A stretch of DNA of 64,000 nucleotides, taken from positions 806,001-870,000 of the forward strand of contig CAWAAT010000001.1 of the NCBI GenBank assembly GCA_963780175.1. The letters are read 5' to 3'. Both the position numbers and the translations under genes were made by a program. Under the pieces are notes generated by a model. That model was not told the origin of the DNA, did not search any database, and saw nothing but the letters and a program-made list of their open reading frames with translations. Each line of letters begins with the position of its first letter. The first letter of the stretch is position 1. Source of the stretch: Brooklawnia sp963780175. Its GTDB lineage: Bacteria; Actinomycetota; Actinomycetes; Propionibacteriales; Propionibacteriaceae. Shown here piece by piece: positions 26,014 to 34,488 of the stretch.

Positions 26014-26019
26014 TAGAGT
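26014..26019 (+). promoter_or_regulatory. Candidate -10 box of tal-zwf-opcA-pgl
   Basis: TAGAGT in the context GATAGAGTTG, 55 nt before the tal start. The same ten bases occur upstream of gap. Confidence 0.4.
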
Positions 26020-26074
26020 TGGCTCGGCTGCCTCGCCCAACGTCAAAGCCGCCCCATCCATCGAGGGAGAACCC

Positions 26075-27178
26075 ATGAACACCAACCTCCAGGCCCTCCA
26101 CGACGCCGGAGTCTCAATCTGGCTCGATGACCTCTCGCGGAAGAAGATCCGCTCCGGGGAACTCGAGGAACTGATCGCAGAGAAGTCCGTCACCGGAGTG
26201 ACCACCAACCCGACGATCTTCGCAGCAGCCTTCCAGGACCTCACCCAGTACGGTGCCGAGCTCGCTGCTCTGAAGGCCGAGGGTGTCGAGGTCGAGGCCG
26301 CCATCCGCTCGCTCATGAGCAACGATGTCGCCGAGGCCTGTGACGTCTTCACCGGCATCTACCAGAGCTCGAAGGGCTACGACGGGCGGGTGTCCATCGA
26401 GGTCGCCCCCACCCTGGCCATGGAGACCCAGGCCACCATCGATCAGGCCGAACAGCTGTACGCGATGGTCGACAAGACCAATGTCCTGATCAAGATCCCT
26501 GCCACCGAGCCCGGGCTGCCCGCCATCCGCGCCACCATCGCCAAGGGCATCAGTGTCAACGTCACCCTGATCTTCAGCATCGAGCGTTACGAGCAGGTCA
26601 TGGACGCCTATCTGGCCGGCCTCGAGGACGCGGCGGCTGCTGGCATCGACCTGTCGGGTATCCACTCGGTGGCCTCGTTCTTCGTCAGCCGGGTTGACAG
26701 CGAGATCGACAAGCAGCTCGAAGCGGCTGGTGACGAAGCGGGCCTCGCCCTGCGCGGCAAGGCAGCCATCGCCAACGCCCAGCTCGCCTTCCAGGCGTTC
26801 GAGAATGTCTTCAGCTCCGACCGCTTCAAGGCGCTCGAGGCCAAGGGCGCCAACCTGCAGCGTCCGCTGTGGGCAAGCACGGGAGTCAAGAACCCCGACT
26901 ACGACGACACCATGTACGTGGCCCAACTGATCGCGCGCCCGTGCGTGAACACCATGCCCGCCAAGACCCTCGAGGCCTTCGCCGACCACGGCGTGGTGGC
27001 AGGTGACACCATCACCGGCAACTACGAGCAGGCCAAGCAGGTCATGGCCGACCTCGCCGATGCAGGCATCGACTTCGATCAGGTGTTCACCACCCTGGAG
27101 CGCGAAGGAGTGGACAAGTTCGTGGTTTCATGGGGTGAGTTGGTGGAAGGCGTCACCTCGGCGCTGGCCAAGGCCTGA
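26075..27178 (+). CDS. tal: Transaldolase
   Basis: Transaldolase of 367 residues, which exchanges a dihydroxyacetone unit between sedoheptulose 7-phosphate and glyceraldehyde 3-phosphate. The N-terminus SIWLDDLSR and VTGVTTNPTIFAAAF are family signatures. The Schiff-base lysine is in TNVLIKIPATEPG near residue 145. This is the long actinobacterial type. GAGGGAG precedes ATG 26075 by a normal distance. It is followed after 19 nt by zwf. Confidence 0.95.
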   Translation: MNTNLQALHDAGVSIWLDDLSRKKIRSGELEELIAEKSVTGVTTNPTIFAAAFQDLTQYGAELAALKAEGVEVEAAIRSLMSNDVAEACDVFTGIYQSSKGYDGRVSIEVAPTLAMETQATIDQAEQLYAMVDKTNVLIKIPATEPGLPAIRATIAKGISVNVTLIFSIERYEQVMDAYLAGLEDAAAAGIDLSGIHSVASFFVSRVDSEIDKQLEAAGDEAGLALRGKAAIANAQLAFQAFENVFSSDRFKALEAKGANLQRPLWASTGVKNPDYDDTMYVAQLIARPCVNTMPAKTLEAFADHGVVAGDTITGNYEQAKQVMADLADAGIDFDQVFTTLEREGVDKFVVSWGELVEGVTSALAKA

Positions 27179-27197
27179 ACAGACGACCGGAGGACGC

Positions 27198-28727
27198 GTG
27201 AACGATTCGTCGTGGACCAACCCGCTTCGTGACAGCGGGGACCGGCGGCTCCCAAGGATTGCCGGACCCAGCGTCCTGGTGCTCTTCGGAGTAACGGGTG
27301 ATCTGGCTCGCAAGAAGCTGCTGCCGGCAATCTATGATCTGGCCAACCACGGCGCCTTGCCGCCGGGTTTCGGTCTGATCGGATTTGCCCGGCGGGACTG
27401 GACCACCGAACAGTTCATCGTCGAGATCGAGCACGGCGTCCGGGCCAACGCCCGGACGCCGTTCCGGCCAGAGGTCTGGAGGCAACTGGTCGGCGGCATC
27501 GACTTCGTGTCGGGCAGCTTCGACGACCCCGAGGCATTCCAGCGGCTGAGGCTCACGCTCGATCGTTTCGACCGTGAGCACGGCACCGGCGGCAATCACG
27601 CGTTCTATCTGTCCATTCCGCCGAAGAACTTCGAACAGGTCATCGAACAACTCAACTCCCAGGGACTCACCGACCAGTCGCGCGGCTGGAAACGGGCGAT
27701 CATCGAGAAGCCTTTCGGGCACAACCTGGCCAGTTCGCAGGAACTGAGCCGCGCGGTTGCGGCTGCCTTCCCCGCTGAGTCGGTCTTCCGTATCGACCAC
27801 TATCTGGGTAAAGAAACAGTGCAGAACCTGTTGGCGTTCAGGTTCGCCAACATGATGTACGAACCGTTGTGGAACCGCAACTTCGTCAGCGACGTCCAGA
27901 TCACCATGGCGGAGGACATCGGCATCGGAGGCCGCGCCGGCTACTACGACGGGGTGGGCGCAGCTCGCGACGTCATCCAGAACCACCTGTTCCAGGTGAT
28001 GGCGCTGACCGCGATGGAGGAGCCCAACACCTTCGACCCCAACGACCTGCGCCGCGAGAAGGAAAAGGTGCTGGAAGCCTCGAAGGTGCCCAGGTACCTG
28101 CGTCAGCACTCCGCGAACGGGCAATATGCCGCCGGCTGGCAAGGGGGCCGGCGCGTCCAGGGCTTCCTCGAGGAGGAAGGCATCAACCCGGCGTCCAGCA
28201 CCGAGACCTACGCGGCCATCCGGGTGGACATCGACTCCCGCCGGTGGGCAGGGGTACCGTTCTACCTTCGTACCGTCAAGCGGGCACCTCGGCGGATCAC
28301 CGAGATCGCCCTCAACTTCCGGCGCACGCCTCACATGCCGTTCAGCCAGCCCGATATCGAGGCGCTGGGTGTCAACTCCCTGGTCCTTCGAATCCAGCCC
28401 AACGAGGGCATCGAGATGAACTTTGGTGCCAAGGTACCCGGGACGCAGATGGAAATCCGGCAGGTGAGCATGGACTTCTCCTACACCGGATCGTTCACCG
28501 AGACCAGCCCGGAGGCCTACGAGCGGCTCATCCTCGACGTGCTGCTCGGCGACCCGCCGCTGTTCCCTCGCCAACGCGAGGTCGAACTGTCCTGGCAGAT
28601 CCTCGATCCGGTGCTGGAGATGTGGGCCGACGCGGGCCAGCCGGAGCAGTATCCGGCCGGAACCTGGGGGCCCCAGGGGGCTCAAAAGATGCTGGCCCGT
28701 GACGGTGTCGCGTGGCGTCGTCCTTAG
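27198..28727 (+). CDS. zwf: Glucose-6-phosphate 1-dehydrogenase
   Basis: First enzyme of the oxidative pentose phosphate path, 509 residues, making 6-phosphogluconolactone and NADPH. The cofactor motif is LFGVTGDLARKKL near residue 32, and the catalytic site is RIDHYLGKET near residue 199 with the conserved His. The start GTG 27198 has GGAGG 4-5 nt upstream. opcA, encoding its activator in actinobacteria, follows 8 nt later. Confidence 0.96.
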   Translation: MNDSSWTNPLRDSGDRRLPRIAGPSVLVLFGVTGDLARKKLLPAIYDLANHGALPPGFGLIGFARRDWTTEQFIVEIEHGVRANARTPFRPEVWRQLVGGIDFVSGSFDDPEAFQRLRLTLDRFDREHGTGGNHAFYLSIPPKNFEQVIEQLNSQGLTDQSRGWKRAIIEKPFGHNLASSQELSRAVAAAFPAESVFRIDHYLGKETVQNLLAFRFANMMYEPLWNRNFVSDVQITMAEDIGIGGRAGYYDGVGAARDVIQNHLFQVMALTAMEEPNTFDPNDLRREKEKVLEASKVPRYLRQHSANGQYAAGWQGGRRVQGFLEEEGINPASSTETYAAIRVDIDSRRWAGVPFYLRTVKRAPRRITEIALNFRRTPHMPFSQPDIEALGVNSLVLRIQPNEGIEMNFGAKVPGTQMEIRQVSMDFSYTGSFTETSPEAYERLILDVLLGDPPLFPRQREVELSWQILDPVLEMWADAGQPEQYPAGTWGPQGAQKMLARDGVAWRRP

Positions 28728-28735
28728 GAGGGCAC

Positions 28736-29653
28736 ATGACCATCAAGCTGAAGGGCACCGACGCCCGGCAGATCAACGAGACCCTCTTCAGGCTCCGCAA
28801 GGAAGGAGCCTCCGCGTCCGGGCAGGTGCTGACTCTAGTCATCGACACTCCGGCGGACGGGTCGGAGGCAGCGATGGCCGAGGCCAGGGAAGCCGGTTCG
28901 CTGCACCCGTCCCGCATCCTGGTCGCGATCCGCGGTCTGGACAACGAGGATGGACTCAACGCCGAGATTCACACCTCATCCACGGCAACCGAGGTGATCA
29001 CACTGGAGTTCTCGGGCGAGGTGGACAGGCACGCAGACTCTGTCCTGCTGCCGTTGCTGTTGCCCGAACTCCCGGTGGCTATCTGGTGGCCGACCAAAGC
29101 CCCCGCAGACCCCAACCAGTGCGACCTCCGCAGCCTGACCCACCGGTTGATCCTCGACTCCAGCACCGCTGAAGACCCCATCGGCGCAGTGCGGTGGTTG
29201 GCCGGCCACCACCAACCGGGTACCACCGACCTGACCTGGACGCGCCTCACCCGGTGGCGCGCCCTTCTGGTGGCTGCCCTCGACCAGTCGCGCTCCCCCG
29301 TCACCTCAGCCGAGGTGGTGGGGCCCGCCACGTCGGCGCCGTCCGAACTGCTGGCGGCCTGGCTCGAGATGAGGCTGCAGGTGCCTGTCACTCGGCCCGA
29401 ACCGGACTCCGACTACCCGGGTCTCCATGCCGTGCACCTGAGCACCCAGAACGGCGACATCACGCTACGACGGCTCTCACGGATCGACGCCGTCCTCACC
29501 CTGCCTGGCCAGCCCGACCGTCCCGTGGCCCTGGCCAGGCGAACCACCCAACAACTGCTGGCCGAGGAACTGATGCGACTGACCGGCGACGCTGCCTTTG
29601 ACGCGCTGATGGCCCACATGGCCACCAGACAAGCGGGCTCCGGGCAGGCCTAG
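28736..29653 (+). CDS. opcA: OpcA, glucose-6-phosphate dehydrogenase assembly protein
   Basis: Protein of 305 residues that supports assembly or activation of glucose-6-phosphate dehydrogenase in actinobacteria and cyanobacteria. Recognisable parts are HPSRILVAIRG near residue 55, then LLLPELPVAIWWP near residue 108. The start ATG 28736 has GGAGG 4 nt upstream, and the operon order zwf-opcA-pgl is the standard one. An earlier in-frame ATG at 28712 lies inside zwf and lacks a ribosome binding site. Confidence 0.92.
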   Translation: MTIKLKGTDARQINETLFRLRKEGASASGQVLTLVIDTPADGSEAAMAEAREAGSLHPSRILVAIRGLDNEDGLNAEIHTSSTATEVITLEFSGEVDRHADSVLLPLLLPELPVAIWWPTKAPADPNQCDLRSLTHRLILDSSTAEDPIGAVRWLAGHHQPGTTDLTWTRLTRWRALLVAALDQSRSPVTSAEVVGPATSAPSELLAAWLEMRLQVPVTRPEPDSDYPGLHAVHLSTQNGDITLRRLSRIDAVLTLPGQPDRPVALARRTTQQLLAEELMRLTGDAAFDALMAHMATRQAGSGQA

Positions 29654-29657
29654 CGTC

Positions 29658-30398
29658 GTGGGCGTCCAGCGGGTGTACCGCTACCGCAGCAGGGACGAAT
29701 TGGCCATGAGCATGGCCGGACGGTTGGTGCACCGCCTCGTCGAACTGCAGGCCGGCAAGGAGCGGGTACATCTGGCGCTGACGGGAGGTTCCAGCGCCGT
29801 CGCCCTGTACGAGGCTTTCGCCACGCTGGCCCAGGCCACCGCTTTTGACCCCACCCGACTCGAACTGTGGTGGACCAGCGAACGCTACGTCGCAACCACC
29901 GACCAGCGACGCAACTCGACTGGGGCCCTCTCGCTACTGGCGCGCACGATGTCGTTGGTGTCGTCCCAGGTGCATCCGATGCCCAGCACGACCGGCACCT
30001 CCGACCCGGACGAAGCTGCCTACGACTACGCCAAGGAACTGGCTGGCGTGACCTTCGACATCTGCCTGTTGGGCATTGGAGCCGACGGCCACGTGGCCGC
30101 CATCTACCCGGATCACCCCAGTCTGCAGGTCCAGGCGGAGACCAACTTACTGGCCATCGGCGTGACGGACGCCCCCCATGAACCTTTCGAGCGGGTCACG
30201 CTGACCCTCAACGCCATCAATCGATCGAGCGAGGTGTGGCTGCTGGCCAGTGGAGCCCACAAGGCCGAAATCGTCGCCCGTGCGTTGCAGCACGACCCCG
30301 AACTGCCTGCCGGGCTGGTTCACGGTGCTGAGGCTACCTACTGGTTCGTCGACCAGGACGCCGCGGCTGGGCTGGCCTACCATCGTTGCCGGTTCTGA
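29658..30398 (+). CDS. pgl: 6-Phosphogluconolactonase
   Basis: Hydrolyses 6-phosphogluconolactone to 6-phosphogluconate; 246 residues of the NagB-like fold. Key motifs are LALTGGSSAVALYEAF, WWTSERYVATTDQRRNS and the catalytic LLGIGADGHVAAIYP near residue 133. It begins at GTG 29658, 4 nt after the opcA stop, and ends the operon. No 6-phosphogluconate dehydrogenase gene is in the window. Confidence 0.94.
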   Translation: MGVQRVYRYRSRDELAMSMAGRLVHRLVELQAGKERVHLALTGGSSAVALYEAFATLAQATAFDPTRLELWWTSERYVATTDQRRNSTGALSLLARTMSLVSSQVHPMPSTTGTSDPDEAAYDYAKELAGVTFDICLLGIGADGHVAAIYPDHPSLQVQAETNLLAIGVTDAPHEPFERVTLTLNAINRSSEVWLLASGAHKAEIVARALQHDPELPAGLVHGAEATYWFVDQDAAAGLAYHRCRF

Positions 30399-30407
30399 AC
30401 CCGAGGC

Positions 30408-30764
30408 TCAGTAGATGACCTCGCCATTGGCCCGGCGGGTCCGCAACAACTCCAGCGCCTCGGTGAGGATGGCCACCGCCTCGGCGTCCGACCGGCGTTC
30501 CTTGACGTAAGCCAGATGGGTCTTGTACGGGATGTTCCTCGGAGGCGGAGGGGGGTTCAATTGGTCCCTGTTCGCAGGAAGTCCGCACCGGGTGCACTCC
30601 CATTCGGCGGGTAGATCTGCTTCCAGCGCGAAGGCCGGACGAGTCTCATGTCCGTTGGCGCAGAAGAAGCTGATCCTGGTGCGGGGCGCGGAGTCGCCGC
30701 GTTCCGCTTCACCCATCGGACCGGCCCCGACCCGGCTTCCCTTAATGGCGTTGCCACCAACCAC
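30408..30764 (-). CDS. rbpA: RNA polymerase-binding protein RbpA
   Basis: Actinobacterial transcription activator of 118 residues that binds RNA polymerase and the principal sigma factor. The N-terminal GNAIKGSRVGAG is the basic linker type, the zinc-ribbon-like core has FFCANGHETRP and WECTRCGLP, and the C-terminal sigma-interaction domain has YVKERRSDAEAVAILTEALE and LLRTRR. The GTG start at 30764 has GGGAG 7 nt upstream. It lies downstream of secG on the same strand and converges on pgl. Confidence 0.93.
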   Translation of the reverse strand: MVGGNAIKGSRVGAGPMGEAERGDSAPRTRISFFCANGHETRPAFALEADLPAEWECTRCGLPANRDQLNPPPPPRNIPYKTHLAYVKERRSDAEAVAILTEALELLRTRRANGEVIY

Positions 30765-30806
30765 AGTTCTGCTCCCTCAACCTACCGATGGACCTCGAAC
30801 GGATCG

Positions 30807-31082
30807 TCAGACCCCGGCCGAGTACAAGATCAACAACGCAACAATGCACAGCGCCCACAGCAGCCCGACGACAATCGTCAGCCTGTCAAGGTTTCGCTCC
30901 GCGACAGATGTGCCGCTCATGCCTGAGGTCATGCCTCCCCCGAAGAGGTCGGACATCCCCCCGCCGCGTCCCTTGTGCAGCAGGATGAACGCGGTGAGGA
31001 TGACGCTCAGGACGACCAGAAAGATCGACAACGTCATGATCGGCCAAGCCATCAGCGGTACAAAGGTCACGGGCCCGATCAT
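30807..31082 (-). CDS. secG: Preprotein translocase subunit SecG
   Basis: Small subunit of the SecYEG channel, 91 residues from ATG 31082, with two membrane segments (about residues 10-33 and 63-85) flanking LLHKGRGGGMSDLFGGG and VAERNLDRLT, the actinobacterial SecG pattern. The start is uncertain because ATG codons also occur 9 and 14 codons later. It follows tpiA in the gap-pgk-tpiA-secG order usual for the phylum. Confidence 0.93.
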   Translation of the reverse strand: MIGPVTFVPLMAWPIMTLSIFLVVLSVILTAFILLHKGRGGGMSDLFGGGMTSGMSGTSVAERNLDRLTIVVGLLWALCIVALLILYSAGV

Positions 31083-31160
31083 ATCCCACCGGCGCGGAGA
31101 CCCCGAACGGCCGCCGTCTCGTGGTCCGGCGCACTCCAAGGCAGCATCTGGGACCGCAGA

Positions 31161-31185
31161 ACGCCCCGGCGGCTGGCCGGGGCGT
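31161..31185 (-). terminator. Hairpin after tpiA
   Basis: Perfect 10 bp arms (ACGCCCCGGC and its complement) with a 5 nt loop, 28 nt after the tpiA stop and before secG. TTCTG follows on the minus strand. Confidence 0.65.
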
Positions 31186-31212
31186 CCCTTGACTACCTGC
31201 TGGGCAGGTGCG

Positions 31213-31992
31213 TCACTGCTTGTAGAACTGGACGATGGCGGCGAACTCCTCGGCCTTCAGGCTTGCGCCACCGACCAGGCAACCGTCAACGTCGGGCTGG
31301 TCCATGATCGCCACCACGTTGCTGGCCTTGACCGATCCGCCGTACTGGATGCGGACGGCCTGCGCCACCACGTCGCCGTACAGGTCACGGACCGCACCCC
31401 GGATCGCGCCGCAGACCTCCTGGGCGTCGTCTGGTGTGGCCACCTCACCGGTACCGATGGCCCAGATGGGCTCATAGGCGATCACCAGCGATGCAGCGTC
31501 CTGCGCCGAAATGCCGGCCAGTGCGGCCTTGACCTGACCCACGGTGTGTTCCACCTGCTTGCCCTGCTTGCGCAGGTCGAGTCCCTCGCCGACACAGATG
31601 ATCGGGACCAGCCCAGCCGACAGCGCCTTGACGGCCTTGGCGTTGACCACGTCGTCGGACTCGTGGTGGTACTCACGGCGTTCGCTGTGACCAACCACCA
31701 CGTAGGCGCAGTCAAGCTTGACGAGCATGCTGGCCGAGATGTCACCGGTGTAGGCGCCGTCATCGTAGGGGGAGAGGTCCTGGGCACCATGCTTGAGAGG
31801 CAGCTTGTCGCCGTCGATCAGTGTCTGCACGGTTCGCAGCGCGGTGAACGGCGGTATCACGACCGCCTCGCATCGTGCTGGATCGTGACGCTCGTCGGCC
31901 AGAGTCCAAGCCAATTTCTGGACGAGCCCCACCGCATCGATGTGGTTGAGGTTCATCTTCCAGTTGCCGGCCATGATGGGTGTACGGTTCAT
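31213..31992 (-). CDS. tpiA: Triose-phosphate isomerase
   Basis: Glycolytic TIM-barrel enzyme of 259 residues interconverting dihydroxyacetone phosphate and glyceraldehyde 3-phosphate. Catalytic residues are visible: Lys in AGNWKMN, His in VVGHSERRE, Glu in AYEPIWAIGTG, and the phosphate-binding loop in GGSVKASN. The ATG at 31992 overlaps the pgk stop by 4 nt (ATGA), so it is translationally coupled to pgk. Confidence 0.96.
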   Translation of the reverse strand: MNRTPIMAGNWKMNLNHIDAVGLVQKLAWTLADERHDPARCEAVVIPPFTALRTVQTLIDGDKLPLKHGAQDLSPYDDGAYTGDISASMLVKLDCAYVVVGHSERREYHHESDDVVNAKAVKALSAGLVPIICVGEGLDLRKQGKQVEHTVGQVKAALAGISAQDAASLVIAYEPIWAIGTGEVATPDDAQEVCGAIRGAVRDLYGDVVAQAVRIQYGGSVKASNVVAIMDQPDVDGCLVGGASLKAEEFAAIVQFYKQ

Positions 31993-33229
31993 CGGTTGTC
32001 CTCCACTCCGGGCACGGGTTGGTCATCAAGAACGACCAGACCTGGCAGTATCTTGCCCTCCAGATACTCCAGCGAGGCGCCGCCGCCGGTCGAGATCCAA
32101 CCGAACTGGTCGTCGGCGTAGCCGAGGTCGCGCACGATGGCAGCAGAGTCGCCACCACCGACGACTGTCAGCCCGTCAACCTGCGTCAGCGCCTTGGCGA
32201 CCGCCGCGGTGCCGCCGGCGAATGCCTCGATCTCGGCCACACCCATGGGTCCGTTCCAGAAGACGGTGTGGGCGCCACGGATGATGTCGGCGAACAGCTT
32301 CTCGGATCTCGGGACCGATGTCCAGACCCCCCTGGCCGGCCGGAATACTGGTCGGCCGCCACGACCGAGACCTCACCGATGACCTCACGGGCCTCGAAGT
32401 TCATTCCCTGGGCGACGCGCACGTCGACCGGCAGGACGATCTGCTTGCCGGCGGCCCGGGCCGACTCGAGGTACCCGGCGCACACCCCGACCTGGGTGTC
32501 ATCGAGAATCGAGCTGCCGATCTCGTTGCCCTTCGCCTTGAGGAAGGTGTAGGCCATCCCTCCACCGATCACCAGTGCGTCGGCGACCTTGAGCAAGTTG
32601 TCGATGACGGCCAGCTTGTCGGCGACCTTGGCGCCACCGAGCACAACCACGAACGGACGCTGAGGGTCGGTGGTGAGCTTGTTCAGTACCTCGACCTCCT
32701 TTGCGACCAGATCACCGGCAGCAGCCGGGATCAGCTTGGCGATGTCGTAAACCGATGCCTGCTTGCGATGCACCACTCCGAAGCCGTCCGAGACGAAGTA
32801 GTCACCGAGCTTGGCGTACTGGGCAGCCAGGGCCGAACGTTCGGACTCGTCCTTTGACTCCTCGGCCGGCTCGTAGCGGACGTTCTCGACCAGGCAGACC
32901 TCGCCGTCGGCCAGCGACCTCGACAACTGCTGGGCAGAGTCACCGACCACGTCAGTGGCCAGTTTGACCTCGGTGCCGAGCAGTTCGCCCAGCCTGCGTG
33001 CCACCGGAGCCAGGGAGTACTTGGGGTTCACCTTCCCCTTCGGTCGACCGAGGTGCGCCATCACCGTGGTGCGGGCACCTGCCTCGCGCAGCTTGTTGAG
33101 AGTGGGCAGAGCCGCCTTGATCCGGCCGTCATCGGTGATGACGTCGCCGTCCAGGGGCACGTTGAAATCGCATCGGATGACGACGCGCTTGCCCCGCAGA
33201 TCGTCAAGAATATCGTTCACAGAACGCAC
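31989..33229 (-). CDS. pgk: Phosphoglycerate kinase, reading frame broken by two apparent +1 shifts
   Basis: Phosphoglycerate kinase makes ATP from 1,3-bisphosphoglycerate. The frame from GTG 33229 gives RCDFNVPLDG, HLGRPKGKV, GGAKVADK and GGGMAYTFL, then ends normal homology at VVAADQ near 32348. Skipping one base near 32347 restores IPAGQGGLDIGPE; skipping another near 32307 restores SEKLFADII and the C-terminus GPMGVAEIEAFAGGT and VVGGGDSAAI through 31989. With both removed it would be 412 residues, a normal length. Both are in a GC-rich tract, so sequencing or assembly error is more likely than a true pseudogene, as the enzyme is normally essential. The N-terminal start has AGAGGA upstream. 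Confidence 0.9.
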
Positions 33230-33272
33230 TTGTGGTTCCTCTTCCTGGTGGGTGATGGTGAGTGGCGAGACG

Positions 33273-33310
33273 GTTGGGGGCGTGCCAGCAGCAGCCAGCA
33301 CGCCCCCAAC
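33273..33310 (-). terminator. Hairpin between gap and pgk
   Basis: Perfect 13 bp arms (GTTGGGGGCGTGC and its complement) with a 12 nt loop, in the 103 bp between the gap stop and the pgk start. It may attenuate transcription into pgk-tpiA or protect the upstream gap mRNA. No T-run follows. Confidence 0.6.
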
Positions 33311-33332
33311 GTCAGTCCCGGATCGGGATGGT

Positions 33333-34337
33333 TCAGAGCTTCTTGCCGACCAGAGCCGCCAAGTCGACCAAGCGGTTCGAGTAGCCCCACTCGTTGTCGT
33401 ACCAGGACAGGATCTTCACCAGGTTGCCGATGACCTTGGTGTAGGAGGCGTCGAAGATGCTCGAGTGCGGGTCACCCTGGATGTCGGTGACCACGATCGG
33501 GTCCTCGGTGTAGGCCAGGATGCCCTTCAGCGGGCCCTCAGCGGCCTCCTTGATCGCGGCGTTGATGGCCGCGACCGAGACCTCCTTGCTGGCTACGAAG
33601 CTCAGGTCGGTGACCGAACCGGTGGGCACCGGGACGCGCAGCGCGAATCCGTCGAACTTGCCCTTGAGTTCGGGGAGCACCAGGGCGACGGCCTGGGCCG
33701 CACCCGTCTTGGTCGGGATGATGTTCACGGCCGCGGCGCGGGCGCGACGCAGGTCGCTGTGCGGGCCGTCCATCAGGTTCTGATCGGCGGTGTAGGCGTG
33801 CACGGTGGTCATCAGGCCACGCTCGATGCCGAAGGTGTCATTCAGCACCTTGGCCACCGGGGCCAGGCAGTTTGTCGTGCAGGAGGCGTTCGAAATGATG
33901 TGGTGCAGGGCCGGGTCGTAATCGGCGTCGTTGACGCCCATCACGATGGTGATGTCCTCGTTCTTAGCAGGAGCCGAGATGAGGACCTTCTTGGCGCCAG
34001 CCTTGATGTGGGCAGCCGCTGCCGAGGCCTCGACGAAACGCCCGGTGGACTCGATCACGACGTCGACACCCAGATCGCCCCACGGCAGGGCAGCGGGATC
34101 GCGCTCTGCCAGAACGACCATCCGGTGGCCGTCGGCGGTGATGGACTTCTCGTCGTAGGTCACCTCACCCGGGAAACGACCCATGGTGGAGTCGTACTTC
34201 AGGAGGGTGGCGAGGGTCTTGTTGTCGGTGAGGTCGTTGGCGGCAACGATCTCGATGTCGGCACCCTGCTCCTTGCAGGCGCGGTAGAAGTTACGGCCGA
34301 TACGGCCGAAGCCATTGATGCCAACCTTCACGGTCAT
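33333..34337 (-). CDS. gap: Glyceraldehyde-3-phosphate dehydrogenase, type I
   Basis: Glycolytic dehydrogenase of 334 residues. The NAD site is VGINGFGRIGRN at the N-terminus and the catalytic Cys is in SNASCTTNCLAPV near residue 152. TVHAYTADQNLMDGPH and RRARAAAVNIIPT follow, and the C-terminus has SWYDNEWGYSNR. The start ATG 34337 has AAGGGG 8 nt upstream; an earlier in-frame start 14 codons up is disfavoured by that site. It heads the gap-pgk-tpiA operon. Confidence 0.97.
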   Translation of the reverse strand: MTVKVGINGFGRIGRNFYRACKEQGADIEIVAANDLTDNKTLATLLKYDSTMGRFPGEVTYDEKSITADGHRMVVLAERDPAALPWGDLGVDVVIESTGRFVEASAAAAHIKAGAKKVLISAPAKNEDITIVMGVNDADYDPALHHIISNASCTTNCLAPVAKVLNDTFGIERGLMTTVHAYTADQNLMDGPHSDLRRARAAAVNIIPTKTGAAQAVALVLPELKGKFDGFALRVPVPTGSVTDLSFVASKEVSVAAINAAIKEAAEGPLKGILAYTEDPIVVTDIQGDPHSSIFDASYTKVIGNLVKILSWYDNEWGYSNRLVDLAALVGKKL

Positions 34338-34406
34338 GTGGTGATCCCCTTCAGAGATACTGTGCCTGACGTCTGGCACGCGTCGAGACGTCTTTGGTCA
34401 CTGTCA

Positions 34407-34412
34407 ACTCTA
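34407..34412 (-). promoter_or_regulatory. Candidate -10 box of gap
   Basis: TAGAGT in the context GATAGAGTTG on the minus strand, 69 nt before the gap start. Confidence 0.4.
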
Positions 34413-34488
34413 TCGAACGCGCCGCACTTCTGCGCAGACAGCTGCGCGAGGGTTGGCAATCGCTGGGGCCGAGGCGCCCGGCGCTCGC

